64,000 nucleotides of DNA from UBA1275 sp002323515 (GCA_964007875.1 CAXGAH010000004.1:62001-126000), one strand, 5' to 3'; counted from the stretch's first letter, positions 43,537 through 53,624 are shown. The notes: generated from the sequence alone by a model not told the origin. Made by a program: numbers and translations.

Positions 43537-46500
43537 ATGAAATTTAATCGCTTCTATACCAAAGACACTTGGGAAACTCCATTTGATGCCCTAAAATTTG
43601 ATAGTCGAACGTCTGAAATCAAGAATCCAGATGGTTCTAAAGTTTTCCATATGGAAAATGTACAAGTACCATCCACTTGGTCGCAGGTAGCAACCGATAT
43701 AATAGCTCAAAAATACTTTCGCAAAGCGGGTGTTCCCGTAGTTCTTAAGAAAGTAGCTGAAAAAGGAGTACCTACGTGGTTGCAACGATCGGTAGCAGAT
43801 ACCCTAGCGATGAAAGACATACCGGAAGAGGAGCGATTTACTCATGAGGTAGACAGTCGTCAGGTGTTCAATCGCCTCGCAGGATGCTGGACTTATTGGG
43901 GATGGAAGTATGATTATTTTGATAGTGAAGCAGATGCAAAAGTTTTTTACGACGAGCTTGCCTACATGTTGGCTACACAAATGGCTGCTCCTAATAGTCC
44001 ACAATGGTTTAATACTGGACTTCACTGGGCATATGGTATAAACGGACCTGCGCAAGGACATTACTATGTAGATGCAAATACCGGAAAACTTACCCGCTCT
44101 AAAGATTCCTATACTCACCCACAACCCCATGCATGTTTCATTCAAAGTGTGAATGATGATTTGGTAAATGAAGGTGGCATCATGGATCTTTGGATTCGTG
44201 AAGCGCGGCTATTTAAGTATGGGTCTGGTACCGGAAGTAACTTCTCTTCCATACGTGGTGAAGATGAGCCACTGAGTGGTGGTGGGCGTTCTTCAGGACT
44301 AATGAGTTTCTTGAAAATTGGTGACCGTGCTGCCGGCGCTATCAAGTCTGGTGGAACCACCAGACGTGCCGCTAAAATGGTTACTCTAGATTTAGACCAT
44401 CCCGATATTGAAAGTTACATCAACTGGAAAGTAGTTGAAGAACAAAAAGTAGCCGCGTTGGTAGCCGGATCTAAAACATCCCAAAAGCACCTGAAAAAAA
44501 TTATTGGACTGTGTCATACACCGGTGGAAATAGAGGGGCATATATTTAACGGTGAAATGAGTCGAAATCCACTCAAGAATAAAGCCCTAGCTCAGGCAAT
44601 TAGAGAAGCTAAAAAAGAGCAGGTTCCTTTAAATTATATCGAACGTGTAATTCAACTTGCAGCCCAAGGATTCACAGATTTAGAGTTTGATACCTACGAT
44701 ACTGACTGGAATTCCGAAGCATACAACACCGTATCAGGACAAAATTCAAATAACTCTGTACGTGTACCAAATTCGTTCATGAAAGCAGTAGTGGATGACA
44801 AAGATTGGCATCTTCACTGGCGAATTGAAAAAGAACGCGCCGAAAAGGAAGGACGGGCACCTGAGCCTTGTAAAACGCTGAAGGCAACAGAACTTTGGGA
44901 TCAGATTGCTTACGCAGCTTGGTCGTGTGCTGATCCGGGTACTCAATATCATGATACGATAAATGAGTGGCACACTTGCCCAGAAGATGGGGAAATTCGA
45001 GCCAGTAATCCTTGTTCGGAATACATGTTTTTAGACAATACCGCGTGTAATCTGGCTTCGCTCAACCTCATGAAATTTTTCACCGACGAAAGCTGCACAA
45101 CCTTTGACGTGGAATCCATACGATCTGCATCACGTTTTTGGACTACTGTACTTGAAATCTCAGTACTCATGGCCCAGTTCCCTTCTAAAGAGATTGCTGA
45201 GCTTTCATATGTGTTCAGAACTCTCGGGTTAGGCTATGCGAATATCGGTGCTGCCTTAATGGTACAGGGTATTCCTTATGATAGCCCAGAAGGTGTTGCT
45301 ACGGCAGGTGCCATTACAGCTATTATGCATATGAAGGCCTATGAAACTTCAGCGGAATTAGCCGGTGAGTTAGGAACTTTCAAAGGTTATGAGCGTAACA
45401 AAGAACATATGTTACGCGTGATGAAAAATCATCGCCGCGCAGCTTACAATGAATCTGCCGAGGCCTATGAAGGACTTACTGTAACACCGTCGGGTATTGA
45501 TGAGGCATTTTGCCCGGATTACCTGTTAACTGCCGCTCGTGAAACAGCCGATGCAGCCGTTCAAAAAGGGGAGAAGCATGGGTATCGTAATGCCCAAGTA
45601 ACGGTACTAGCACCGACGGGAACCATCGGTTTGGTCATGGATTGTGATACCACTGGTGTTGAGCCTGATTTTGCCCTGGTAAAATTCAAAAAATTAGCAG
45701 GGGGCGGGTACTTCAAAATCATTAATCAGAGTGTACCTCGTGCATTAAAAACGCTTGGATACACTGATAAAGAATCCAAAGAAATCATCAATTTTGCCAA
45801 AGGATACGCCACTTTAGAAGGTTGCCCTCACATCAACCCGGAAAGCCTTGCTGAAAAAGGCTTTGGAGTAGAGCAGATAAGCGCGATTGAGGCGGCCTTG
45901 CCGAGCAGTTTTGATATCAAATTTGCGTTCAATCACTTCACTTTAGGTGAAGATTTCTGTAAAGATGTTTTAGGACTGACCGATGAGTATCTCAATGATT
46001 TCACCTTTGATATGTTACGTCACCTGGGATTTAGCCGAGAGCAAATTCAGGACGCAAATGATTATGTTTGCGGAACAATGACGGTAGAAGGGGCTCCTCA
46101 CTTAAAAGATGAGCACTTGGCCGTCTTCGACTGTGCAAATAAATGTGGAAGAACTGGAACCCGGTATATTTCGGCCGAGGGTCACATCCGTATGATGGCT
46201 GCTGCACAGCCGTTCTTGTCCGGAGCAATATCCAAGACCATTAACTTGCCGAATGAGGCAACTGTTGAGGATATGAAAAAAGCTTATATGATGTCATGGG
46301 AAATGATGTTAAAGGCAAATGCACTCTACCGGGATGGTTCTAAATTGAGCCAGCCGCTTAATAGTATGGCTGATGTACTTGAAGAAATTGAGGATGAGGT
46401 ACAAGATACTGTTGATATGGCTACTGCTGAAGCACAAAGTAAAGTGGTTGAGGTAGCTGAGCGAATTATACACAAGTATGTGGCTCGTAGGCAACGACTC

Positions 46501-47187
46501 CCATTCCGTCGTGAGGGCTACACCCAAAAAGTAAAAATAGGTGGGCAGAGTGTCTACCTTCGCACTGGTGAGTACGAAAATGGACAACTAGGTGAAATTT
46601 TTATTGATATGCATCGCGAAGGAGCTGCCTTCCGCAGCCTATTAAACTGTTTTGCTATCTCTATTTCTTTGGGGCTCCAACACGGTGTGCCTCTCGAAGA
46701 ATTTGTAGATGCCTTCGTATTCACAAAGTTTGAACCAAGCGGTATGGTTAATGGGAATCCTCACGTGAAAATGTCTACCTCAGTTATTGATTATATTTTC
46801 CGGGAGTTGGCTGTAACCTATCTGGGACGCGAAGATCTGGCTCATGTACCTGTTGATGATATTCATATGCGAAACTTGAAAGCCATAGGATCAGATTCGA
46901 GCTACGATACTAACCAACTAAAAGCACCAGTTCAAACTATCTCACAGGCACCAGCACCTGTAACCGAGCCTGTAGCTGCAATGGCTACAGTTAGCAGTCC
47001 CGCTCCTGAAGCCACTTTAACAAGTAGTGCTTCTGCTACAAAATCAGGATACGAAAGTGACTACGAGAAGGCTAAGCAATTAGGCTACACAGGAGATGCT
47101 TGTGTAGAGTGTGGTAGCATGACAATGGTTCGTAACGGAACGTGTTTGAAATGTATTACATGTGGATCAACTTCTGGGTGTAGCTAA
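43537..47187 (+). CDS. nrdJ: Adenosylcobalamin-dependent (class II) ribonucleotide reductase
   Basis: A 1216-residue enzyme reducing ribonucleotides with an AdoCbl-generated thiyl radical, independent of oxygen. The active-site region NPCSEYMFLDNTACNLASLNLMKF lies near residue 490, with later APTGTIGLVMDCDTTGVEPDFALVKFKKLAGGGYF and the CANKCGRTG segment. The cysteine-rich C terminus (CVECGSMTMVRNGTCLKCITCGSTSGCS) is the usual metal-binding/redox tail of long NrdJ proteins, preceded by an Ala/Pro/Thr linker (about 1125-1165). No class I nrdAB or NrdR site is seen. It is adjacent to the B12 uptake genes. Confidence 0.96.
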   Translation: MKFNRFYTKDTWETPFDALKFDSRTSEIKNPDGSKVFHMENVQVPSTWSQVATDIIAQKYFRKAGVPVVLKKVAEKGVPTWLQRSVADTLAMKDIPEEERFTHEVDSRQVFNRLAGCWTYWGWKYDYFDSEADAKVFYDELAYMLATQMAAPNSPQWFNTGLHWAYGINGPAQGHYYVDANTGKLTRSKDSYTHPQPHACFIQSVNDDLVNEGGIMDLWIREARLFKYGSGTGSNFSSIRGEDEPLSGGGRSSGLMSFLKIGDRAAGAIKSGGTTRRAAKMVTLDLDHPDIESYINWKVVEEQKVAALVAGSKTSQKHLKKIIGLCHTPVEIEGHIFNGEMSRNPLKNKALAQAIREAKKEQVPLNYIERVIQLAAQGFTDLEFDTYDTDWNSEAYNTVSGQNSNNSVRVPNSFMKAVVDDKDWHLHWRIEKERAEKEGRAPEPCKTLKATELWDQIAYAAWSCADPGTQYHDTINEWHTCPEDGEIRASNPCSEYMFLDNTACNLASLNLMKFFTDESCTTFDVESIRSASRFWTTVLEISVLMAQFPSKEIAELSYVFRTLGLGYANIGAALMVQGIPYDSPEGVATAGAITAIMHMKAYETSAELAGELGTFKGYERNKEHMLRVMKNHRRAAYNESAEAYEGLTVTPSGIDEAFCPDYLLTAARETADAAVQKGEKHGYRNAQVTVLAPTGTIGLVMDCDTTGVEPDFALVKFKKLAGGGYFKIINQSVPRALKTLGYTDKESKEIINFAKGYATLEGCPHINPESLAEKGFGVEQISAIEAALPSSFDIKFAFNHFTLGEDFCKDVLGLTDEYLNDFTFDMLRHLGFSREQIQDANDYVCGTMTVEGAPHLKDEHLAVFDCANKCGRTGTRYISAEGHIRMMAAAQPFLSGAISKTINLPNEATVEDMKKAYMMSWEMMLKANALYRDGSKLSQPLNSMADVLEEIEDEVQDTVDMATAEAQSKVVEVAERIIHKYVARRQRLPFRREGYTQKVKIGGQSVYLRTGEYENGQLGEIFIDMHREGAAFRSLLNCFAISISLGLQHGVPLEEFVDAFVFTKFEPSGMVNGNPHVKMSTSVIDYIFRELAVTYLGREDLAHVPVDDIHMRNLKAIGSDSSYDTNQLKAPVQTISQAPAPVTEPVAAMATVSSPAPEATLTSSASATKSGYESDYEKAKQLGYTGDACVECGSMTMVRNGTCLKCITCGSTSGCS

Positions 47188-47234
47188 ACACTGGATGATT
47201 CACTAGAAAGGTTTCTTTCATGGAGAAACAGGAT

Positions 47235-47271
47235 AAACCCTGACTAGCTGAATGCTAGTTGGGGTTTTTTT
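47235..47271 (+). terminator. Rho-independent terminator of nrdJ
   Basis: A 14-bp stem (AAACCCTGACTAGC / GCTAGTTGGGGTTT, two G-U pairs), loop TGAAT, running into seven Ts. It lies 48 bases after the stop. Confidence 0.9.
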
Positions 47272-47348
47272 ATGCACAATATTAATCCAGTACCGGAAAG
47301 TTTAATATTGGTGTAGTCCTAAGTGGCTTTCAACTTGCTATGTGATTA

Positions 47349-47495
47349 ATGACACCATGTAACTTCAGTAAGCGAGTACTTCGTATCAAAAAGAAGCGAG
47401 CACGATTTTTTCATGAGTTTGGTCTCGAGGAAGTTGGATTCTCCATCAGTTTCGGAACCAAAAAAAACAACATAGTTAATCTTTTAACTAGCTAA
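47349..47495 (+). pseudogene. Short remnant resembling the N terminus of YggL (DUF469)
   Basis: A 48-codon open frame, SKRVLRIKKKRARFFHEFG then LEEVGFSISFG. It resembles the opening of the YggL family (lysine/arginine-rich start, FQELGF, strand), which is normally about 100 residues. The rest of the domain is missing and no ribosome site is visible. It could also be chance. The surrounding 47272-47598 stretch holds nothing else recognisable apart from the promoter region for the next genes. Confidence 0.3.
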
Positions 47496-47598
47496 AAATT
47501 ATGCATATTCTATCTTCTGGGGTTAAAAATTTCGGGTTGATATGTTTCTGGAAATAGTGCATACTTCGAAAAAATGGGTTTAGTAACTAAATGGTTGT

Positions 47599-47868
47599 AT
47601 GAATAATCACAATTTAAAGGAATACTGGGCAATCAATATTCGATATGTCCTTATTCTAATTTCAATATGGTTCGTTGTGTCTTATGGATTTGGCATACTT
47701 TTGGCACCCACGTTAAATAACATTCAAATTGGGGGCTTCAAATTAGGATTTTGGTTTGCCCAACAAGGATCAATATACGTCTTTGTGATCCTCATTTTCG
47801 TGTATGTCTATCTCATGAATAAACTGGATATCCGTTTTGGGGTTCAGGAAGTGGAGAAGGGCCCATGA
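47599..47868 (+). CDS. DUF4212 small subunit of a sodium/solute symporter
   Basis: An 89-residue membrane protein with two helices (YVLILISIWFVVSYGFGILLA and QGSIYVFVILIFVYVYLMNKL). The NIRYVLILISIWF and GFWFAQQGSIYVFV patterns are those of DUF4212. It always accompanies a large VC_2705-type symporter. The stop overlaps the next start by 4 bases (ATGA). Confidence 0.92.
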   Translation: MNNHNLKEYWAINIRYVLILISIWFVVSYGFGILLAPTLNNIQIGGFKLGFWFAQQGSIYVFVILIFVYVYLMNKLDIRFGVQEVEKGP

Positions 47869-49631
47869 GTGTTCAGATGTGGACGTACATTTTTGTTGGG
47901 ATTACTTTTAGTCTATACATTGGAATAGCAATATGGTCTAAAGCCTCGAGTACCTCGGAATTTTATGTAGCAAAAGGAACGGTAAATCCATTAATCAATG
48001 GGATGGCAACTGCTGCAGACTGGATGTCAGCGGCTAGTTTTTTATCGATGGCTGGCCTTATATCATTCATGGGGTATGATGGCGCTGTATATTTAATGGG
48101 TTGGACCGGAGGGTATGTGCTTTTAGCCTTAACCTTAGCACCCTACCTAAGAAAATTTGGTAAGTTTACGGTCCCCGACTTTATTGGAGACCGGTACTAT
48201 TCACAAATAGCACGTACTGTGGCGGTTATTTGTGCCTTAATAGTTTCCTTCACCTACGTAGCTGGACAGATGCGTGGAGTAGGATTAGTGTTTTCAAAAT
48301 TTCTAGAAGTAGATATTTTTTGGGGAGTTATTATCGGAATGGCCATTGTATTTCTATATGCTGTATTAGGTGGGATGAAAGGAATAACCTATACTCAGGT
48401 AGCTCAGTACTGTGTATTGATATTTGCTTTCATGGTGCCCGCTTTTTTTATATCGGCTCAGCTTACCGGTAATCCTATACCTCAATTAGGTTTTGGTTCA
48501 AAATTAGTGGATGGGTCGGATATGTATTTATTGGATAAACTTGACCAATTACACACTGAATTGGGTTTTGCTGCATATACATCCGGAACAAAAAGTATGC
48601 AGGATATATTTTTCATAACCGTGGCATTAATGGTAGGCACCGCAGGGCTTCCACATGTTATTGTACGCTTTTTTACTGTCCCAAAGGTTAAAGATGCAAG
48701 GATTTCAGTGGGGTATGCGCTAATTTTTATTGCCATCTTGTATACCACTGCACCTGCTATAGCAGTTTTTTCGAGAACCAATCTTATTACAACAGTCAAC
48801 CAGCAACCCTATGATCAGATACCGGAATGGTTCATAACATGGGAAGAAACGGCTCTTCTCAATTGGGTAGATAAAAATGGAGACGGTCGAATTACTTATG
48901 CTCCGGGTCAAGCCATAGTGGGTAGTCCAGAAATAAATCGCACTAATGGCGAAATAGTTAGGGGAGAGTATGGGGAAGTCACCCTTCTTAATCCTTTAAC
49001 CTCAACAGAAAATGAGCTTTATGTTGATAGAGATATCATGGTATTGGCCAATCCAGAAATTGCTGGCTTACCTAATTGGGTGGCGGCACTTGTTGCCGCA
49101 GGTGGCTTGGCTGCTGCTCTCTCGACTGCGGCTGGATTACTGTTGGTCATTTCTACTTCCGTCTCTCATGACTTAATTAAAAAACAATTTAACCCTGACA
49201 TATCCGACAAAAAAGAACTACTCTATGCCCGGATTGCGGCTGGTTTTGCAGTGTTAGTGGCAGGGTATTTTGGGATTAATCCACCAGGCTTTGTAGCAGA
49301 GGTTGTTGCCATAGCCTTTGGACTAGCTGCAGCCTCATTTTTTCCTGCTATAATTCTTGGGATTTTCTATAAAAAAATGAACAGGGAGGGAGCTATTGCT
49401 GGTATGATTGTAGGGCTCCTGTTCACTTTTGCTTATATTGGATTCTTTAAGCTCCTTTATCCTGAATACAACACACCAGAGTATTGGTGGTTTGGTATTT
49501 CACCTGAAGGCATTGGAACTTTTGGAATGCTCATTAACCTAGTTGTATCACTGGCTGTCGGGATCATTTTTCCAGATCCCCCTGAAGAAGTTCAGGAGAT
49601 GGTAGAATCCATTCGATACCCTCGCGCATAA
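47865..49631 (+). CDS. VC_2705-type sodium:solute symporter
   Basis: A 588-residue SSS-family transporter with about 13 helices. Landmarks are FYVAKGTVNPLINGMATAADWMSAASFLSMAGL, FTVPDFIGDRYYS, VGTAGLPHVIVRFFTV and ALVAAGGLAAALSTAAGLLLVISTSVSHDL. Relatives are called cation/acetate symporters, so a monocarboxylate such as acetate or lactate is plausible. Residues about 325-375 form a hydrophilic insert containing DKNGDGRITY, an EF-hand-like loop. Coupled to the DUF4212 subunit. Confidence 0.92.
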   Translation: MSVQMWTYIFVGITFSLYIGIAIWSKASSTSEFYVAKGTVNPLINGMATAADWMSAASFLSMAGLISFMGYDGAVYLMGWTGGYVLLALTLAPYLRKFGKFTVPDFIGDRYYSQIARTVAVICALIVSFTYVAGQMRGVGLVFSKFLEVDIFWGVIIGMAIVFLYAVLGGMKGITYTQVAQYCVLIFAFMVPAFFISAQLTGNPIPQLGFGSKLVDGSDMYLLDKLDQLHTELGFAAYTSGTKSMQDIFFITVALMVGTAGLPHVIVRFFTVPKVKDARISVGYALIFIAILYTTAPAIAVFSRTNLITTVNQQPYDQIPEWFITWEETALLNWVDKNGDGRITYAPGQAIVGSPEINRTNGEIVRGEYGEVTLLNPLTSTENELYVDRDIMVLANPEIAGLPNWVAALVAAGGLAAALSTAAGLLLVISTSVSHDLIKKQFNPDISDKKELLYARIAAGFAVLVAGYFGINPPGFVAEVVAIAFGLAAASFFPAIILGIFYKKMNREGAIAGMIVGLLFTFAYIGFFKLLYPEYNTPEYWWFGISPEGIGTFGMLINLVVSLAVGIIFPDPPEEVQEMVESIRYPRA

Positions 49632-49659
49632 CCGGCCATGGTGTCAATGTGTAACTCGA

Positions 49660-50031
49660 TTAGTTGGTTGATTCTGCAACTCCAAACTTATCCCTAATCA
49701 CTTCTTTGAACGTGTGCTTAGGTAATGCTCCCATAGCCATTTGAGGTTGATCATCAGTAGGTACAAAAAGGATGGAAGGAATACTTCTTATACCGAATAC
49801 AGCGGCTAATTCTTGCTCAGCTTCGGTGTCAATTTTGTATATATCGACCTCATCCGCATATTCGTTGGATAATTCTTCCATTATTGGCGCAACCATTTTA
49901 CAAGGACCACACCAATCGGCATAGAAATCGATGATACACGGTTTATCACCTTTAAACGTCCATTCTGAATTGTTTTTATAATCAAAAACTTTGTCTAAAA
50001 AGCTTTGCTTGGTTAAATGAGTTGTTGCCAT
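49660..50031 (-). CDS. Thioredoxin
   Basis: A 123-residue cytoplasmic thioredoxin with the redox motif WCGPC at residues 40-44 and the cis-Pro in IRSIPSILFV. An N-terminal extension of about 20 residues precedes the core. Alone on the minus strand, 154 bases after the protease gene. Confidence 0.94.
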   Translation of the reverse strand: MATTHLTKQSFLDKVFDYKNNSEWTFKGDKPCIIDFYADWCGPCKMVAPIMEELSNEYADEVDIYKIDTEAEQELAAVFGIRSIPSILFVPTDDQPQMAMGALPKHTFKEVIRDKFGVAESTN

Positions 50032-50103
50032 GAGCGTAAATGTTAATTTTAAATGTAAAGAGTATGGTCAATATTACCCTGCTTTTATTTTGAACTAAAT
50101 AAT

Positions 50104-50134
50104 GGGCAACTTGAGTAGCACTCAAGGATTGTCC
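50104..50134. other. Hairpin between the S41 protease and thioredoxin genes
   Basis: Twelve pairs (GGGCAA + CTTGAG / CTCAAG + TTGTCC) interrupted by a 2-base bulge, loop TAGCA. No T tract follows on the minus strand, so it is not an obvious terminator of the protease gene. It may be an RNA processing or pausing site. Confidence 0.4.
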
Positions 50135-50185
50135 ATAAAAAAAATATAGAAGTGCCCTTTCAGCAGTCAATACAGCAATCATTGA

Positions 50186-52078
50186 TTACATCTTAGACGC
50201 TTTATCTAGAGGCAGAGTTCCAGCTGCTAACTTTCCTAAGCGGTCAACTGCATCCCATAAGGTTTTAGCTTCATCCAAGGTGGAATCAAATACATCATTA
50301 ATAATAGGGTAGAAGTAGGGTAATCCCCAGACCTGCCTAGCTAACTCAGCTTTCATACGTCCCTCAGCCATCCATGCAACCTCGTCGAAATAACCGGGAT
50401 AGATAAAGAGGGAGTCATTTTTGAATTCAGGCTCGCTCAAGTTCTTTTTTTCAACCATACCCTTCTCTTCGAGTAGACCTTTGAAGGCTGTTAATTCCTC
50501 TTCTGACCAGCTAAAATCGGTTCGATAAGCTTCAAAATTATTCACCCATTCACTGCGGAATTCTTCGCCTTTAGTGTCGAGATAGTTACGAACAAATTCA
50601 AATGAAGCACGTTTTCTAAGGGCAAAATTAATCATATAGGCTGATCGTGTGGTATCTGCCTCTATGATATAATCGGGTACAATTCCCCCTCCACCATATA
50701 CAGTTCTACCTGCAGTAGTTCGGTACTTTAGTGAATCCGGAATATGATCAACAAACTCTATGGCATCGTTTTTCGCACTATCATCCCTACGATAAATTTC
50801 ATAGGCATATTCTTCTCCACCACCTTCGGTAAATGGCTTCTGAATAAGTCGGCCTGAAGGAGTTAAGTACCTTGAAATAGTAACTCTTACCATGCTGGTA
50901 TCTACCAATTGGTATTGTTGTTGGACTAAACCCTTACCAAAGGATCTACGGCCTACTACCAACCCCCGATCATGATCTTGAATGGCACCGGAAACTATCT
51001 CACTTGCAGAGGCGGAGCCTTCATCTACCAAAACAATGACTGGGTTGTTTACGAATACCCCATTTTTTCTGGAAGAATAGGACTGATTAAAGCGTGAATG
51101 TCTGCTAACTGTTGAGAGTAGAGGTATTTGTGTAGGAAAAAATTCTTCAGCAATGGCAATAGCCTGGCCAAGGTATCCACCAGGATTACCACGTAAATCT
51201 AACACAAGTCGCTGCATACCCTCACCTTTCAGGTCTTCCATGGCTTGCATGAATTCATCATGCGTAGTAGCAGCAAACCGGTTGATTTTGATATAGCCAG
51301 TCACATCATCCAGTAAATAGGATGCATCTACAGTGTAAATGGGTATGTCGTCTCGAGTAATGGTAAAATACTGAATTCCTTCAACGCCTGGGCGTATAAT
51401 GCCCACCTTCACTTTGGTTCCTTTTTCTCCACGTAAAGCTTTCTGAACCATGTCATTGTCAAAGCCAACGGCTGAGCTATCTTCAATTTCAATAATGCGA
51501 TCACCTGAAATGATACCAAGCTGGTCACTTGGCCCCCCAGCTATGGCAGATACGACGGTAATGGTATCCTGGATAATGTTAAATTGAACTCCTATTCCTT
51601 GGAATTTGCCTGCAAAATTTTCTTGATCTACCGCGCTAATTTCTGGCTCAATGTATACCGAGTGCGGATCTAATGTAGCAAACATGCCTCGCAAGGCTTC
51701 TTCTGTGAGTTTGTACATATCCACTGAATCCACTTTATTTGCAATGTAGAGGTAAGCCTGCTCAAAAGTTTCGTACGAACTACGAAGTGAATTTATAGAT
51801 GTGAACACCTGTGCAGTGTCAATAGGCGTACCTGTAATAGTTAAAGATGAATCATTGAGCTCACTCACCATGTACCGAATACTACTGCTCATCATTTCAT
51901 TCAAGTCTGGCTCGCCAAAATAGTTTTGGAGTATCCGTTGTTGAGCCTCTACATATTTTCTAAGGTTTTTAGTGTGATCATCCTTGTGTTGAATAACGGG
52001 ATCAATGCCATTGAGGCTTAAGAAAACAAGAAGGAGGGTGATGAATATATTAGGCACAATAATTCGTTTTAAGATCAT
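50186..52078 (-). CDS. S41-family C-terminal processing protease
   Basis: A 630-residue exported serine protease. An N-terminal hydrophobic anchor (about 7-25) is followed by a PDZ domain (about 150-240: FQGIGVQF, IAGGPSDQLGIISGDRI) and the protease core (about 255-430). The core carries LRGNPGGYLGQA, the catalytic Ser in DEGSASASEI (near 357) and Lys382 in SFGKGLVQ. The C-terminal 200 residues are helical. It degrades or trims periplasmic proteins. Follows hslU on the same strand after 118 bases that contain a 14-bp palindrome. Confidence 0.94.
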   Translation of the reverse strand: MILKRIIVPNIFITLLLVFLSLNGIDPVIQHKDDHTKNLRKYVEAQQRILQNYFGEPDLNEMMSSSIRYMVSELNDSSLTITGTPIDTAQVFTSINSLRSSYETFEQAYLYIANKVDSVDMYKLTEEALRGMFATLDPHSVYIEPEISAVDQENFAGKFQGIGVQFNIIQDTITVVSAIAGGPSDQLGIISGDRIIEIEDSSAVGFDNDMVQKALRGEKGTKVKVGIIRPGVEGIQYFTITRDDIPIYTVDASYLLDDVTGYIKINRFAATTHDEFMQAMEDLKGEGMQRLVLDLRGNPGGYLGQAIAIAEEFFPTQIPLLSTVSRHSRFNQSYSSRKNGVFVNNPVIVLVDEGSASASEIVSGAIQDHDRGLVVGRRSFGKGLVQQQYQLVDTSMVRVTISRYLTPSGRLIQKPFTEGGGEEYAYEIYRRDDSAKNDAIEFVDHIPDSLKYRTTAGRTVYGGGGIVPDYIIEADTTRSAYMINFALRKRASFEFVRNYLDTKGEEFRSEWVNNFEAYRTDFSWSEEELTAFKGLLEEKGMVEKKNLSEPEFKNDSLFIYPGYFDEVAWMAEGRMKAELARQVWGLPYFYPIINDVFDSTLDEAKTLWDAVDRLGKLAAGTLPLDKASKM

Positions 52079-52166
52079 ATTGGGTTACACTGATCAACAG
52101 TTCTATGGATGAATATTTTTTGAATAAATAAGTACTTCCAAGTGAATAAGAACAATGATAATAAAC

Positions 52167-52180
52167 TGTATTTAAATACA
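52167..52180. repeat. Perfect 14-bp palindrome
   Basis: TGTATTTAAATACA between hslU and the S41 protease gene. It could be an operator for the protease gene, but a palindrome of this AT content can occur by chance. Confidence 0.3.
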
Positions 52181-52196
52181 AAAAAAAGAACTTCTT

Positions 52197-53624
52197 TTAA
52201 AGTATATACTGACTTAAGTCTTTGTCTTTAACCAAGCTTTCGAGTTGTTGGTTCACATAGTCTTTATCGATAGTAATGTTTCCTTCTTTAATATCATCTG
52301 GAACGGCAAATAATAATTCATCAAAAAGTGACGACATAATTGTGTGAAGTCGTCTGGCTCCGATATTTTCAACTTGCTCATTGACTTCTGCTGCAATCCG
52401 GGCTAACTCTTTTACTGCCTCATCGGTGAACGATATATGAACCCCTTCTGATGCAAGCATAGCCTCATATTGCTTAGTCAAGGCATTTTTTGGCTGACTT
52501 AATATATTGTAAAAATCTCCCTCACTCAGCGAGTTTAATTCAACACGAATTGGAAATCGACCTTGAAGTTCAGGAATTAGGTCAGATGGTTTGGCTACAT
52601 GAAAAGCGCCCGACCCAATGAATAAAATGTGATCTGTTTTTACCAAGCCATACTTGGTATTCACCGTACTACCCTCAACAATTGGAAGTAAATCTCGTTG
52701 CACCCCTTGCCTGCTTACATCTGGGCCACCTTTGCTACCTGCACTGGATACGGCAATTTTGTCAATTTCGTCTATGAATATAATGCCCTGTTTTTGAACT
52801 CGTTCCAACGCTTCTTGAATGGCATCATCATGATTGATTAGCTTTTCGGCTTCTTCATCGACTAGAATGTCACGGGCTTCGGCTACGGTCATTTTTCGTT
52901 TAGTGGTTTTGCCCTTTCCACTTAGATTTCCAAGCATTTCCTGTAAATTTATGCCCATTTCTTCCATGCCGCCAGGGCCAAATACCTGCATAGTAGGCGA
53001 AGTAGATTTTTTAACCTCTACTTCGATACTTCGATCGTCTAACTCCCCATTGTTCAATTTTTCACGAAACCGTTCTCGGGTTCGTTGATTTAATTCTTCA
53101 TCGGAGCTAGCAGGGGTGCCTTGTTGAGTTAACGAACTTGCTTCTACCTCGGTATTAGCGCGTTTAGTAGCGTTGCCAAAGCCAAGGCCTTTGGAATTTA
53201 GAGGTGGGATAAGTATATCTAGAATTTGTTCTTGCGCTTGTTCAGCTGCTTTTCCTTTTACGCGTTCTTGCATCTCGGTTTTAACCATCGTAATTCCGAA
53301 TTCAGTTAAATCTCGAACCATGGATTCTACGTCGCGGCCAACGTAGCCTACTTCAGTGAATTTAGAGGCTTCTACTTTTATAAATGGTGCCATGGCAAGC
53401 TTAGCTAAACGCCGTGCAATTTCCGTTTTTCCAACTCCAGTTGGACCAATCATAAGTATGTTATTAGGAACAATTTCTTCGCGAATCTCAGGATCTGCGT
53501 TCATTCTACGCCATCTATTTCGAAGGGCTATGGCAACGGATCTTTTTGCCTCTTTTTGCCCGATGATGTACTCATCCAACTCGGCTACAATTTGTTGAGG
53601 TGTTAAGTGCATGGCCTTTTTCAT
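52197..53624 (-). CDS. hslU: ATP-dependent protease ATPase subunit HslU
   Basis: A 475-residue AAA+ unfoldase that feeds substrates to HslV. Walker A is GPTGVGKT (about 60-67), Walker B IIFIDEIDKIA, and the pore/sensor segments GRFPIRVEL and IGARRLHTIM are intact. The I-domain (about 110-240) is charged and Gln/Thr-rich. It starts 2 bases after hslV, so the two are cotranscribed and coupled. Confidence 0.96.
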   Translation of the reverse strand: MKKAMHLTPQQIVAELDEYIIGQKEAKRSVAIALRNRWRRMNADPEIREEIVPNNILMIGPTGVGKTEIARRLAKLAMAPFIKVEASKFTEVGYVGRDVESMVRDLTEFGITMVKTEMQERVKGKAAEQAQEQILDILIPPLNSKGLGFGNATKRANTEVEASSLTQQGTPASSDEELNQRTRERFREKLNNGELDDRSIEVEVKKSTSPTMQVFGPGGMEEMGINLQEMLGNLSGKGKTTKRKMTVAEARDILVDEEAEKLINHDDAIQEALERVQKQGIIFIDEIDKIAVSSAGSKGGPDVSRQGVQRDLLPIVEGSTVNTKYGLVKTDHILFIGSGAFHVAKPSDLIPELQGRFPIRVELNSLSEGDFYNILSQPKNALTKQYEAMLASEGVHISFTDEAVKELARIAAEVNEQVENIGARRLHTIMSSLFDELLFAVPDDIKEGNITIDKDYVNQQLESLVKDKDLSQYIL

